Positions 46,301 to 59,500 of a stretch of 64,000 nucleotides of DNA are shown here, in pieces. A program made the position numbers and the translations under genes. This DNA comes from Ophthalmolycus amberensis (Eukaryota > Chordata > Actinopteri > Perciformes > Zoarcidae). Each line of letters begins with the position of its first letter. Within the stretch, counting starts at the first letter, position 1. The notes beneath the pieces were generated by a model. It saw only the letters and a list, made by a program, of their open reading frames with translations. It ran no database searches and was not told where the DNA came from. The stretch is taken from positions 186,001-250,000 of the forward strand of contig JAFEUB010000774.1 in NCBI GenBank assembly GCA_024529925.1. Reading direction: 5' to 3'.

Positions 46301-48939
46301 CAGAGGTAACGTGACTCTGCAGGGTGAGGGCACCTGCGAGTCAGACGTCTGCAGAGTGAGAATATATCAACGAATGTCCATGATTGCAGTTATCGCAGAG
46401 TCATGTCACCCGGTTGAGGACGCATTGCAACCTGCAGAAGGTAAAGGCATGCGTGTGCGCGCCTGTACTGATTCGATGCACTTTGTAAAAGTTGCGATGC
46501 TAATCGCGAACAGCAGCTCTGTCACTGTGGTGACGCCAGCAGAGGTGTCACTGTGTGTCATCGTTAGTTGTGTACTCATTGGACAGAGAGGGAACTCTCC
46601 TCGGACTCAGTGAGGAGTAGATGGATGTCTCCCTATCACAACTGTTGCCACCAGCCTGAGCACCATGTCGGAGTGAAGCACCCTCACGTCTTTTCCTCTC
46701 TGTCACTCGCCAATGCGCCACTCATATCTTCGCCATGCGCCAGGTGTCACTCCAATGGACTTGTGAGTACAAAGTATAATTGCACATGCACTTCATTATG
46801 GTAGCTTGCACTGGCAAGTAAAGTGGTCATTTGTTTTAGGAGACTAAAACTACCAGGCCTGCACAGTTTTCTTTTATTTTAAAATACACTACTTTTGAGT
46901 TGCAGAGTGATTTTGTGCTCGTGAGCATTTACCCTTCAAAAATCATAAAAGTGGTGTTAATTTGTGATGATTTTCTTGCTGAACAAAACATGTGAGCATC
47001 ATAAACTTCTGTTTGCTACAGAGCTTATTTTCTGTAATAATGTGAAATCCAATGGAAAAATCCCATCGGCTGTTTGTCGATGGAACCAGTGCGATGCTAA
47101 ATTCTGGGGTTGGCCTGCAAAAATACCTCATCCCTGCAGCAGTAGGCCTATATATGTAGGCAGAACATCAACGGGTATATGGTAGCCTATAGATTATACA
47201 TTTAGTTATGAATCAAAAATAGGCAACTACAACAGGCAACTCTCCTATGGTATTTAATTGTCTTTCTGACTGTTGTGTGTGTGTTCTTCTGTTGAGGCAC
47301 TGCAGCGCTTACAATTGACACGTGTCATGTGACGCGGCAGTGTGTTTTCAGCTTAACTCGGCAAAACACAAAGTTGTTTGTTTGTTTGTTTTTAAGACCA
47401 GCATTGTTTTACCTCCATGTTTATTAGTAGCACTTTTTTTTCTTCCATCTTTCTTGGTTACCACTACCTGTAGTTAAGTGGAATAGTGCGACGCCATTGG
47501 TAGGACTTTGTATCGTGGGACTTGCGTCACGAGTGTCCTTGTGCGTGTGGATAATTCAAAGAGATCAGAGACCCACTCATTAAAAAAAACAGCTCCTTAA
47601 CCTTACTAGAGTTCTAAAACTCCACAGGGAGCCAGACAACAGACAAGTTACATTTTTTTGCCTGTCATCAAGTTACAGGATTTACGGTAATTGGCTCCGG
47701 GCTAAAAATACATTGCTACTACTTGAATTTTTTGTACACTCTTTCTTGCTTATGATCATTATTGTCTTGCTTAGCAAATCTGTGCATTTTGCTAACCTCA
47801 GTCACTCAAGGTTTGCCTAAATCATTTGTCACACTCGCTCTCTAATTTCCACTAGCATATGCAGCAGAGTGTCTTTGCTGTAGAGCATGACTGTGGTGAA
47901 GGAGAGCAGCGCTGCAACACTACAGGGTGCTACACTTGAATACAATGAAGGAGTGAATAAATTAATCAATGAATGACTCAAATCACATCACCTATTTAAA
48001 TTATGAAAACATTGTGACAGCAAGCAGTGCACGGATTGTGTTTTTGACAGACAACAGATAAACAAGTAAATTAATGCAAAAATGGTGGTATGAAAGCTAA
48101 AGATGCACATACACAACTGCAGATATCACAAGGCTTCTTGAGAAGCTAACATAACTTTGATTTTAGGGAAATTAATGGAAATACATTTAATGGTTAGAGG
48201 TTGTGGTAGAGTGAGTATCCCTCTGTTGTAATATCAATGGCTTAATTCCCAAAAATTGTCTGTGTTCATGCCTCATAAAAGGCCGAACCTAACCATTATT
48301 CTTTTTGATTCAACAAATTCATCTATTATCCTCCAGATAGTTTTTTAATTAACAATTCGTTAATATACCCAAAATGAATATCAACAACTCAAACTCTGAT
48401 TTAATATTTCAATATTTGACTCGAGCATCTTCTCGTGAAAAACAAACAAATGTAACATGATAATACCTTATTTGTCTTATTTGTCAGATTGCCTGATCAG
48501 AGAAATACTGGACCTCAAATTCAAAAGGATAGCTGTGAATGTGATAGCAACCCTTTACGTGACCTGTAGAATCCATAGTTTTACTTAATTTAAAACTTAA
48601 AATGGGTATGACATGGATTTATTTCATCACTGGAGTAAATATGCAGTCAGGATAATTAAATGTATCTTTGCATCAGTGTGGGCCAAGGGAAGTAATTGAA
48701 ACAACAGTCAGTAACGTCAGCTAAAGCCATTTTCTCACTCATACGTGGCTGTTAAAGTAAACAGAACGTTTTAAACAGCCGAATAACAACGTTAGATGTT
48801 GTCCTGGTGTAACGTCACATTACCATAACAGCAGCAGTGCGGAAGTTACGTTTAGCATGGGGGCAATGAAGAAACATTTCGAAAATCAATTTCAAGTGAC
48901 TGTAACTAACAGAAACACGTGTCTCGTGTTGATAATCCT

Positions 48940-49300
48940 AACACTATATGTATGTATCATGCCTTGGTGGGGACGAAAAAGTAAAGAAGACACGGTGCTG
49001 TCTTGCTGCCGCCGCTCTCTTGACAAAGCGCTCCAGGATGCTTTCACTTTTGGTTGGTGCATAACAGTTGTACTGCTGTGATACATTTTTCAATTTGCAG
49101 AGTGTACAGAGCACCACATTGCTGAGTCTCTTTCTAAAATACTTCCACACTTTAGAGAATCGTAGGCATGGTTTTTATAGCTGCAGCTTGTTCTCCGGAG
49201 GAATGTATGCTTTGACCGGGAACAGCCAATACTTGCGATGCGCCGACAACTATTTTTGTGATCGATGATGTCGATCACGATGACAAATCGCCCAGGCCTA
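48940..49300 (-). mobile_element. Decayed hAT-like DNA transposon end with BED-finger-like coding relic
   Basis: On the minus strand the element begins taggcctgggcgatttgtca at 49300, a typical start for fish hAT-like repeats, next to an eight-base-stem hairpin at 49258-49278. The minus-strand frame at 48944-49150 reads SVWKYFRKR...VLCTLCK, like the start of a BED zinc finger (W-x-Y-F ... C-x2-C) of hAT transposases. The downstream histidine pair is not recognisable and the frame breaks soon after, so it is inactive. The far end was not located. Confidence 0.5.
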
Positions 49301-49740
49301 CTTCACTTTAATTTAAAATCGAGAATACACACTCTTAACTTTCTTGCTTTTACATAGACAATACGAACGGTTATTTTTTCCATGGTTGATGGCGGCTTTC
49401 AGGGTGATAAGCCACGCCCCCTCTCAGGTGCGTCCCAGCACGATTCACGCGAATGAACACAAATGGTCCCCGGCGAGACCGGCGGCGCGAATGACACGAT
49501 TGACGTTTGGTGTGAACACGGCATTAGAAGGAAACAGGCAGCGATGTCTAGCGTTACAGGAGCGGATGAGGAGGTTGTTTGACACACACATGGATTTGAG
49601 GCAATTTAAAGGTCATTTTAAATCTGTTTAAAACAGGATTTTTCTTTTCTGTATCGATAGCAGTCGCGGACGTATCGATACAATATCGTTAAAGATATTA
49701 TCACGACAGTAAGCTATATCGATATTTTTTCACAGCCCTA
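49301..49740 (-). mobile_element. Second transposon-like segment abutting the hAT-like relic
   Basis: On the minus strand it starts tagggctgtgaaaaaatatc at 49740 and continues with alternating atcgata blocks (49655-49735), as in terminal regions of teleost hAT-like elements. The middle is GC-rich (gcgccgccggtctcgccggg). Its start has the same orientation as the one at 49300, suggesting nesting or a composite. Confidence 0.45.
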
Positions 49741-51867
49741 CAAAATAGTAGTTGTACTTTTTTTCATACTTTCTGTCAAACCAATTTCATCTGAGATCTT
49801 GTCGTCGGAGATGATTGAGGACTGAGAAAACAGTAGCCTACACTTGTCCCCTGCGGTTTTGGAGGACATGAATACTACTGTCTGAGCATTGCAGTGCTTC
49901 CTGAGAGTGATTCTCCTGTGTGCATGGTTAAAGAAATACTGAAACAAAAACATGTGACCTTCGTCTTGATTTGATGTGACTTGATGTGAAAGTCAGGGAG
50001 GCTAATCACAGAGACTTACTGAAACCATTTCAATGATGCGGAAATATTACTTAAACGCTGTGTGAATCTCGGGTTTATAAACCTTGTCATTACAGCTTTG
50101 ATATTTGCTATGATTTGTCTGGTCCAGATATTGGTAAACGTAGCCTATGTAATGGAAAAGAGAGGTCGGCTGTAAAACCACTGATCCTTTTAACCTTTCC
50201 TATCTCTGGAAAATGACATTGATCAAAGGAAAAGACCATGTGCTTACGCATTTGCAAAGAAACTGTTTGAGAAAAATGAATATAGACAGAGCTATTTACT
50301 CATTACCCCTCAGTGTTAAGACCCTGCAAGCCGTTTCATGATACAACTGCCCTCAATACCTCCTTTTCCCTGTCCGCTTCAATCCTCCACCCTCCCTGGT
50401 TTACTTGCTATGTCGCCCGTCTCCCCTTCCCTCCTACCACCCTGCTCTCTATTCATTCTTCTCAGGGAGACGTTTAAAGAACTCCTTTGAAATACTGAGC
50501 AGCCTACTTAAAAGAGAAATACGTTGCTACATTTGCCATTATGATCCTTATTAGGGCTATTCCTTGAGACATGTTCTACTCTTGCATGATGGCTTGGACA
50601 GGATTCGTTATTGTTCCTTTTTTTTCAGTCTTGAAGAAGTTTGTGAAAACCACGCACACACACGCAAGCTCACATGGAAGCATGAGCAACATCTTGCTGT
50701 CGTTGTATGTACAGTATACAAGGTACAACTCGTACATCAGCAGTAACACCTACACAGATCCAAATAAAAAAAATTGTATCTCAGCATTATCTGACAATGA
50801 TCTGCTCCAGAATAGACTTTCCTTTTTCACCTGAGGAAGATCGATTGTAGATAACTTTGTTTGCTAATGATATAAATGTGAATTGAAGTTGCAGTCGTGC
50901 CGTAACTGTTGCGTAACTGCACCTATTGTATAGTCATGTGTGTGCACTTTTACTAACAACTCTATATCTGCTCACCGTGGTGGTGATAAGGGCGCGCACA
51001 ACTAAACACGCAGCTTTGAGTGTTTGTGAGCGTGTGTGTGTGCATGTTTTAATGTGAGTTTGGGTTATTTTGAATTAAACTGAACATCCATTCTCTCACC
51101 TCAAGCTCTCTGTCTCTCCTGAGATGAATTTGTTTTTTTCCTTCCCATTACTATTATGTATTTTCCAAGGGCCATTTCTGTTTCAGGATTAACTGTAAAT
51201 GTGTTTACAGTTAGATTAGCTATCCTGTCACATTTGCTCTCTGTGATTTAGTGGCTTAGTCTATGTGTGTTTGTGTGTGTGTGTGTTGGTAATGGACTGT
51301 TGTGTGTTTTTTCTCGGGAGAGGGTTTAGGTGATTTAGTGGCAGTCGAGCAGAATGCAGACCAGCCAGGGTAAGCAGGAGCGCCGACAATTCTGTAGCGG
51401 TGACACAAAACGATAACCATTTAGTTATTGTCATGTCCCTCGCTATTGCACAGCTTTTCAAAAGAAATACAACAAATTAAACACCGCTTTGGTTTGGGTC
51501 TGCACACACACGAGGTGAACTAGCAAGGGATGGAGTAAAGCTCCCTCTTTTCCTGGAGGAGGAGTAGGGGGCACAGCACAGAGGCTGATGCGATTGAGAG
51601 ATAACAGCAGTGACCCTGAGTTAATTGGCAATTAGAGAGCTGCCAGCATTATAGTTAAAGTCTACAATTAGGATTCTCTTGCGTAAATGTGTGTTTGCAC
51701 TTGTGCCAGGTCTGTGTCAATGACATGCTCATGTATAGGAGGTCTGTTTTTACTTTTTTTACATGGCCCTGTTGGTCATCTGTGTACCCAAATGGTTTTC
51801 TATTTTTTCACCTGCACCATCTCTTTCTGTCATGGCAACAGTACAGGCATGTGGGTACACTGCATTC

Positions 51868-51897
51868 CTTTGTCATTTTGTGCTTTGTCATTTTGTG
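51868..51897. repeat. Perfect 15-bp tandem duplication
   Basis: ctttgtcattttgtg occurs twice in a row. Confidence 0.95.
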
Positions 51898-52278
51898 TAC
51901 AAACAAAACAATATTCATGAAAATAATAAGTCTTATACATCATTATGCAAACAAACATATCAAATAATGACATGAATAATTGTTACTGCACTTTAAGAGA
52001 GGCTAGGAAGTAGACCATAGGAGTACCCACTTCTTGCAAGTGGTGAATGTGTGTGTATGCATGTGTGTCGCCATTTTTTCCTGATTGCAGCAGGTCATTT
52101 TTCCACCTTGCAGTGCTAAGAGAGGGATGGAGAAGGAGGAGGAGATAAGGGAGGGAAGGGTAGAAAGAGCGAAGTTCTTCTACTTTGAAATCCATCTTTC
52201 CAAGGATGGATTCCCTACTGAGAGCCTCAGGCTTTGTCCTCCTTTCAGCCCCTTTTTGTGTGTGCATACGTGTATTTG

Positions 52279-52303
52279 TGTGCGTGTGTGTGTGTGTGTG
52301 TGT
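52279..52303. repeat. (TG)n microsatellite
   Basis: About 12 TG units with one CG interruption. Confidence 0.92.
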
Positions 52304-52590
52304 CAGGTAGAGAGTCAGTGGTTTTAGTCCTGCTATCAGTTGCTGGTGTCAGTCGAGTCTCCTATCAACCCCCACTCCCCCGTCTCCACACATACTGTCA
52401 GAGGACCCCTTAGGACAGTCCATGAATCTCTCAGCACCGTGTTTTGTAGAACTGAGCTAAAAGCCACTGCTGAGTCCGTGCCAAAAATGGACACGGTGCC
52501 ACCAATAAAGGCACAGCTGCCACGTCCAAATTTGAAGCCTGAATCCACTAGTCCAGTGAAAGATAAAAATTCACAGCATGGACATTGTAT

Positions 52591-52618
52591 CTGTGAGTAG
52601 CCTACTGTGAGTAGCCTA
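52591..52618. repeat. Perfect 14-bp tandem duplication
   Basis: ctgtgagtagccta occurs twice in a row. Confidence 0.95.
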
Positions 52619-52639
52619 TCTTTCACCAAAGGTGCATCT

Positions 52640-52657
52640 CACACACACACACACACA
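52640..52657. repeat. (AC)n microsatellite
   Basis: Nine AC units. Confidence 0.9.
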
Positions 52658-53540
52658 TTCCTCCAGGCACAGTAATGTATAGTAGCTGCACCGCATGTTT
52701 TGGCAGTTGGGTGAGGTGATAATCTTGGTGTTTATTTTAACATGTAATGCCTTGGTTCCGCTTTTATTTCACTTTAGAGGCCTTCATGGCAGCTGTTACT
52801 TTGCTGGAAGGATAACTCAAGAATACACTGCACATTCAGCGCCTTAATGGAGGCTTGCTACTGATGTGTGACATTATGAAAGGCTAATATTCAACTGTCA
52901 TGCTATTTCTTCGCTTATCTTATTTCAAAGAGAGCTATTTCAGTTTCATAATTCTAAGGTCTGGTATATGTAATAGCAGCAATCCCTGGTTACCACTAAA
53001 AGCTCCCCTGATGAATGAAAGGATTTTCTGGTGTTTTTTCCCGCTAGAGAAAAAGCCTGCTTCATTAAATTGTTTTGACCCATCTTACTACTGATATGTG
53101 GAGCTGAAGTGTCTCATTTAATATCATTTCAATTTTGACAAAAGTGACTAATGCCTGGAAAGGAATCACAATTAATCATCACATTCTAAAAATGTTGCAG
53201 TTTTTGCTGGCAAAGTTTGCAGTCACGGATTAGATCTTCACTGATATCTCCGCTCTATCGGAGTCAGATAAGCCCCAGGCCACAGTTATTAGAGCTATTA
53301 GGACCTTGAGTCCAAATACCAAGTTGCTCTGGGAACCGGCAGATGTTTTTGCAACTGTGGTGTTGCGTTGGCGAAGACGTTTTCATTTTCATGAAACTTT
53401 TATTTCGACCGGTTATCTCAATGAGACACACATTTTCCACACATAAAACTTGGTGGCCAAAAGGCCATGGTTAATGTCGAACACTGCAGAGTAAAACACA
53501 CTTTTACAGTCTTTTCTCTTTTCTCTGAATATTGATATTA

Positions 53541-53582
53541 CCCCCCCCCCCCCCACACACACACACACACACACGCACACAC
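53541..53582. repeat. Poly(C)-(AC)n compound tract
   Basis: 14 C followed by about 13 AC units with one CG interruption. Confidence 0.95.
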
Positions 53583-56500
53583 AAGTTCAATTCTTTATTC
53601 AGACCTGTAGGTTTTATTCAGGAGATATGTTTTGCCTCCCTTTTTTGCTGTATCTCTAAATCATTTTGAAAAGTGCCTACAAAGTACACCCACTCAAGCA
53701 TGATACAAAGACATGCTGTTAGCAACTAAAATCTATATTGTATTGTTGGAGCGCAAAGTAACGATTATCGAAGGACAGCAAAAATGTCTTCACCACCTCT
53801 AAATCCTCAGATGCTGAGTGCCCTGGGAATATTTATCTTTTTCTATTTCACTTTACAGCCTTGGTCATGTTTTCCTAGGCACCTTACTTACCACAGTAAC
53901 CCCTTACACATTTACATTCAGACAACGTGTACAGTATAAATATTTGGAAATGTGGAAAACCTAACCAGAAAGATCCTTTTTGAAGTGGTTGACAAATGGA
54001 GAGTCAAGATGCCCAAGCCTCTGCTTCTACCTTTTTTGGAAACTATTCTCCACCTTCACTTCCCCTTCTTTTTCACAAAGTATTTTGTCTGCTTGTTTGA
54101 AGAAGAGGTTGACATCCCAAGCACTTATTCCAAACCATGACCCTTCTCCACTCTCCCACAAACTTTTGTAACCTCACTGATTATACTCCTCTCACTCCTG
54201 TCTCTCCAGGCGGGGTTTTGAAACTGGTGTCCTCCAGCTAAACTCACCAGAGACTTGATTGCCCTTTACACAGCATCTAGTTCAAATCCATCTCCATTCT
54301 CCGCTGTACTGCAATGTTTTATGGTTGCCTCGGCTCCCCCAATTCTCTCTTCTGGTCCTGTTATCTGATCAAGAATCTTCCGGGCAGCTTCCATATTCAG
54401 CTCCTACCTGCTGGAACCTGAGAACTGTCCACATTCAATACAATGTGAAAAGAAGGTGATGCTTTATTGATCTTTCAGTGAACACAAACAGGTCAGCTCG
54501 CAGCAGGACACAGAGCACAAAGTTGGAGGGGATTTCATGTCTTTGTGAAGGACACTTGAGTAAAATGGATGCTGGGTTTTAGGGCAGAGTAGTCCCTCAC
54601 TCTTTATGTTATTCTGTTGGCCTAAATCCTCAGATGTGTCCTACAAGACTCAAACGCAACTCCATAGACATACAAGTTAGTGTTGTACTACTTTCTTTTC
54701 GGAGCTCCAGTGGTGTGTACATAATGTTGGTCTTGCTTTTCTGAACCCTCATTTTTTTGAATGGTCTGATAATGTATAAAGTCCACACTTAAGCAGACTT
54801 ATGTCATTTATTGGTTGTAGAGGAAGAAAACTGATATACTTGTCGTGCGCCATAGTTGTAGCACATGAAGAAGTGACAAAATGCTAATTAATTCTTGTTT
54901 TTATGAATATATTATGCCTTGTCATACGGTTTCTAGTTGAGAGAAATATAGTGCCGCTTTGTAACACCTGTCAGTAGACTGCCACTAATTTAAAACTTTT
55001 CTCTGTGAACTAAATTTAACACCATTATAAAAAGAGAAATAATCCAATCAAATGGGACTTTGGCCAACAAGCTAGCCCCACCAGTCATATAAAAAGTCGT
55101 TGGAGCCAACAGCACAATTTGGAGTGAATATTTGGAAGAGATATGTGTTTGGATGTCAGTTTGCAAAAACTCTGTTTTCATTTAATTTTGGAGCCGACAG
55201 TCCTCTATAGCTCCTTCCTCTAAGCTCTTAGCCTGCCTACATTTTAGCCATCCAATCAAATGCTAAGGATTTGATTTTCATCCCTCCTGTTCCTGTGTAC
55301 ACCACCCAAATATTCCTTTTCACTGGGAAATATGTCCCAGTACAGAAGCTAAAGATGCTATAGCTTCCATTTGACTCTGACTTAAAGGCAGAAGAGGCCA
55401 TGTGCAGTTTCTTTCCTCTAATGCCTTTAAATCTCACGCCCTTGCGGCAATGGGAAAATATTGTGTCAGCAATTTTCTTGCTGTAGTTGCTTGCACAGCT
55501 CTCAATAGTTTTTTTTTTTTTTTTTTAACAACATGCTGATTTCTTTAGGGTATTAATTTACAACACAAAATTAATTAAAGCACAGTGTTAGATGTACTGC
55601 CAATGCCCCCAAAATGTCACTACATGGACAGAATAGCTATTGCTTCAGTGTGTTTGTCTGTTGTATATAGATATAGATATAATATATCTGGTAGAATACA
55701 AAGACTAGCATGGCTAAATAGGAATCAACAATATGTTACTGGTGAAATAAAAAATCTATTATATGGACTGTTTACCAGCAGAGACCATACCGTCTTTAAT
55801 TAGTTGTAGTCAAAAGTAATTATTCCTACCCAAAATTTCATCATTCCCAAACTTTTACTTATTCCCTTTGTGTCACCACAGAAATGCATAATGCCTTACT
55901 GTACCACTGCGTGCTACTTCACTTTTGGCATAGGGAGTATGTGTCTTTCCTGTCACTTGTCACGTAATGATATTCAGCAACGTAGAGATGCCATGAGAAA
56001 AATCTCTGCTCTTCCCTCAAAATATACACAGACAACTGCTCACCCGCATCCTCACCACAGCGTAAGACATTGGTGGTGAAGTTCTTGTAGGTGGCAATAT
56101 TTGCCTCAGGAGAGGCTGTACGTGGGCCTCGTAGAGTTTCAGGGAGAGAAGTTGCTTTGGATGAGTGTACTTGTGATTTTAAGAAAGTTTGAGGTGGGGA
56201 GAAGAAGAAGAAATTCAAGATTCTTTGGGGAGAGTGTGGGAAAGGCTTTTAAAGATTCAGAACCCATGACTCGGCTGAGTTTGCAGAGAGGCAGGCATGA
56301 ACAGGAGGGCAGAGATGGAGAAGGTTAGCCTCGATAAACCATCATAGGCCTACTAAGCTGAACAACTTGGATATATATATAAGCACAGAAAACCAGTGTC
56401 TTTGGTTTGTTTGTCTTCCTCAGCCCCCCCCCAAAGACAAGGTGTTACACACCTGCAGCAATCTTACATCAGTTGAACAGCCTCCATCAGTGAGACTGGA

Positions 56501-59500
56501 GAAACAATGGCAAGACAAGGAGGTATTATCTAGCTGGAGGAGAACGAATGTAAAGCAGGGGTGAAGTTAGGTGAGAGTGTGTAGAAAATGAGGCGCAAGG
56601 GAATGAGCAAGGTTTGCCTGAGGAAGAAGAGCTTGAGGGGGAAAAAAGTTATGGATAGAACGAAATGGCGAAGACCCATGAGAAACTGAGAGGGAGAGAT
56701 GGGAGAAAGCATGAGTGGTTAGCTATACTCAAAGTATGTGTGTATTCAGCCATAACGGGCCACTGGTGCTTGGGAACGAGGTTATGCTTCTGGTCTCTTT
56801 TACGTCTTAAAAAAAGCTTATTATCTTCAATTCTTGAACTTCGTTCTTAACAAATTGCATTTCAAATTTTGAAACACGATAGAATCGGTCATTAATACAT
56901 AAATAACTTTATATACACCTTTTTATAGAAACAAAAATGTTGCTATGAAAAAATGTTGCTCTACCTTTTAAAAATAATCCATCCGTCCACAAAGAGCTTC
57001 ACATTTTACATCAATCAGATTTTCATAAAGGAAGAACACAAACCGCAAGAAGCTGTTCGTGTCATTGTGTTTTGTCATCTTTGTCAGACACTGTTTGATC
57101 TCATTAGGTGACTCATGTCTGTCTTTACCCACACATTTGCCACCAAGAGAAACCCGTAGTGCGTACATTCTCTGTGTGAAAGAAATCATTGTAGAGAGAG
57201 GGAGATAAAACGTGTGAGTGGCAGCGTAGGCTCTTGTTAATATGGTCCAGTGAAAAAAATAAGCTCTCCGGAGACACGTTTAACAAGGGGAAAACAAAGG
57301 TCCAACATCTGTCCCACTCTGCCACCTGCAAGCCCAGGCAATCATATACAGTATATGCAGCCAAACATTGGACCCATACCAAGAATGGTTTGGAGAAGGT
57401 CCCAGAGTGTTGGAGTCTGCTGCCTTGTTAACATATTTGGCCTTGGAAGAGAAACAGAGCAGCTCTTCCCTCGGTGTGGTCAACATGGAGAGTTTCGGTA
57501 ATTCAGTTTGCCATTTGAGTATTCCTACTGTCAAAACAAACAAATCTTAAATATTAACTAAAAACTCAAGATAATGCCACAAAACAGTGCGACAAAATAG
57601 AGATAACATAAATGCAGTGGAAAGTAAAGAATTGACTCATCTTGAAACAAAATTCTGTTTGAGTTCAGCTTTGCTGTTTTCCTGAAAATCGTAAGTATTA
57701 AAATGGCCATTTACATAGAAATGCAGTCTGCAGAGGCTTTTCTGCCTATATAATCAACAATGCCACGAAAAAAGTTAAATATATAAATAATTAACGGAAG
57801 GGAAATTTTTAGGTCCCATTTGTCTCCATTAGTCTGTCTTACTAATGCATTAATTGAACCCTATGAGAGTCTTTCACCTACTTGCTTTCCTCACACATTG
57901 TAAATGTTGTCAGCTGCTGATGTGGCCACTGAGTGGGCGCTAAAAGTTTGTGGTCACGTCTGGTGCCTTTTTTTTTTTTTTTTTTTAAATGAGCTCGCTG
58001 CATTTGCCTGAGATGGAAATTGCTGAAGAATTTTGCAAGCAGCATGGGAATGATTCATCATGTCTTACCCAAGGCTTCCACTACAAAGGAAATGGCATTT
58101 TTCTTTTTTACTTCATGATTTGAAGTGACCATGTCCCCTCAGCATGGCTCTCTGAGTCCCTGGCTAACTCTGAGGTGGCTGCCTGTGTGATTGGCTGGGC
58201 AAAGTATCGAGGAGAGTGGGCCAGAGGCAGAGCAGGGAGGCACAGATAACAGGCTTATAACCAGGTGAGAAATTGTGACACCAGGAGACTTTTTTTTTCT
58301 TTCAGGCACTGGGCAAATTGGCAGCTTATTTACTGAAATTGTCCACAGCATTACTGTAACTGCCACTGTAATACTTTACACCATATGTTTGATTTTCAAC
58401 ATTTTAATCTATGTGTTCTTAACAAGTCGTTGGAGAACATCAATAAAATACTTTTTAAATTGTTGTAGAACCTTGTCCATGCTTTAAAATGCATCATGAA
58501 ATCCCTTACCAAATGTGGCAGTATTATAGGTTAGTGAGTTTCAGGTGTTTAGCTGTACACAACAGATAAGCACGTCTCACAGTGTTCATGGAAATGGACT
58601 GTAATCCCAATACAGACCAATGTAGGTGTCACACGAGCAAGTCATTTTGCACATTGATGCTCTTTTTTCCCCTTTCAGATAAATGCTGTCCCCCAAGCTG
58701 TCCTGAAGTAGCCCTTATTGTGTTGCTGCCAATCCAAGTCCCTGTTCCTTATTCCCTTATTATCTTCCCTGAAAAATATATGTATATACCAGCCGTCTTT
58801 CTCCACCCATTTGCCAGATCGTATCATAGACTACCCACTCTTAAGGCGGGATCAGATTACAGGAGTTTGAAAACCCTAACCGATTTTGAAATCAGAATGC
58901 ATCACAGAAGGAGAAACTTCACAGATGTTCTTTTCTCTAATCTCAAACATGCACTTTTTACAAGAGTTGAAAATAATGGTGCATTACACACCATAGCATA
59001 TTATTAGGACTATCATGCCAGAGGGAACATTATACTGACATGATGCTACAATTTGCTGTAGTAAGGCTTTGCACTGAGAAAAAACAAAGAATGATTCTGG
59101 ATGAGGTATGGTTGGGAAGATGCAGTCATCACATTTTTCAGCGAGAGCTGGAAGTGAGATTATCTCTCAAAAAAAAATCCCTCACATTACCCGATAATCT
59201 TGGCCGGACAGCTGTACTGTCCATACCATGGTCCCGGAGGTCCATGTCGGGAGGGGTGAATGTGGGTTAAATCGGCCCCCAAAAAAAGAGCCTCCAGCCT
59301 CTACATTCCATAAACTCTGTGAGCTTTGTTGTCGAATAAATAAACAAAATAAACCATGTCAATAAAGGAAATATTCTTACACCTATTTTCTTATTAATCT
59401 ATAAGATACAACTGTACACCTTGTGAATTTATATACAGTATATGCACAATCTATGTTCGTAGAAGACTGGATGTTCTTGTATGTTGAATTTATACTTCAG

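Larger units (their letters stand above)
41475..48850. other. Intergenic, no gene seen
   Basis: Contains a (CT)n tract (41826-41870), a (TG)n tract (43861-43883) and a GT/poly(G) tract (46256-46300). A fragment near 47100-47150 (gcctgcaaaaatacctcatc) may be a dispersed repeat. The 158-codon minus-strand frame at 42601-43077 is serine- and isoleucine-rich with no domain. Confidence 0.55.
49741..53540. other. Intergenic, no gene seen
   Basis: Holds perfect short tandem duplications at 51868-51897 and 52591-52618 and several simple repeats. The stretch 53150-53350 is balanced in composition and repeat-free. Confidence 0.55.

Noticed and set aside
58850..59010. Possible decayed DNA-transposon or Harbinger-like repeat
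   Set aside because: The wording of the sequence seemed familiar, but I could not define ends or a family.
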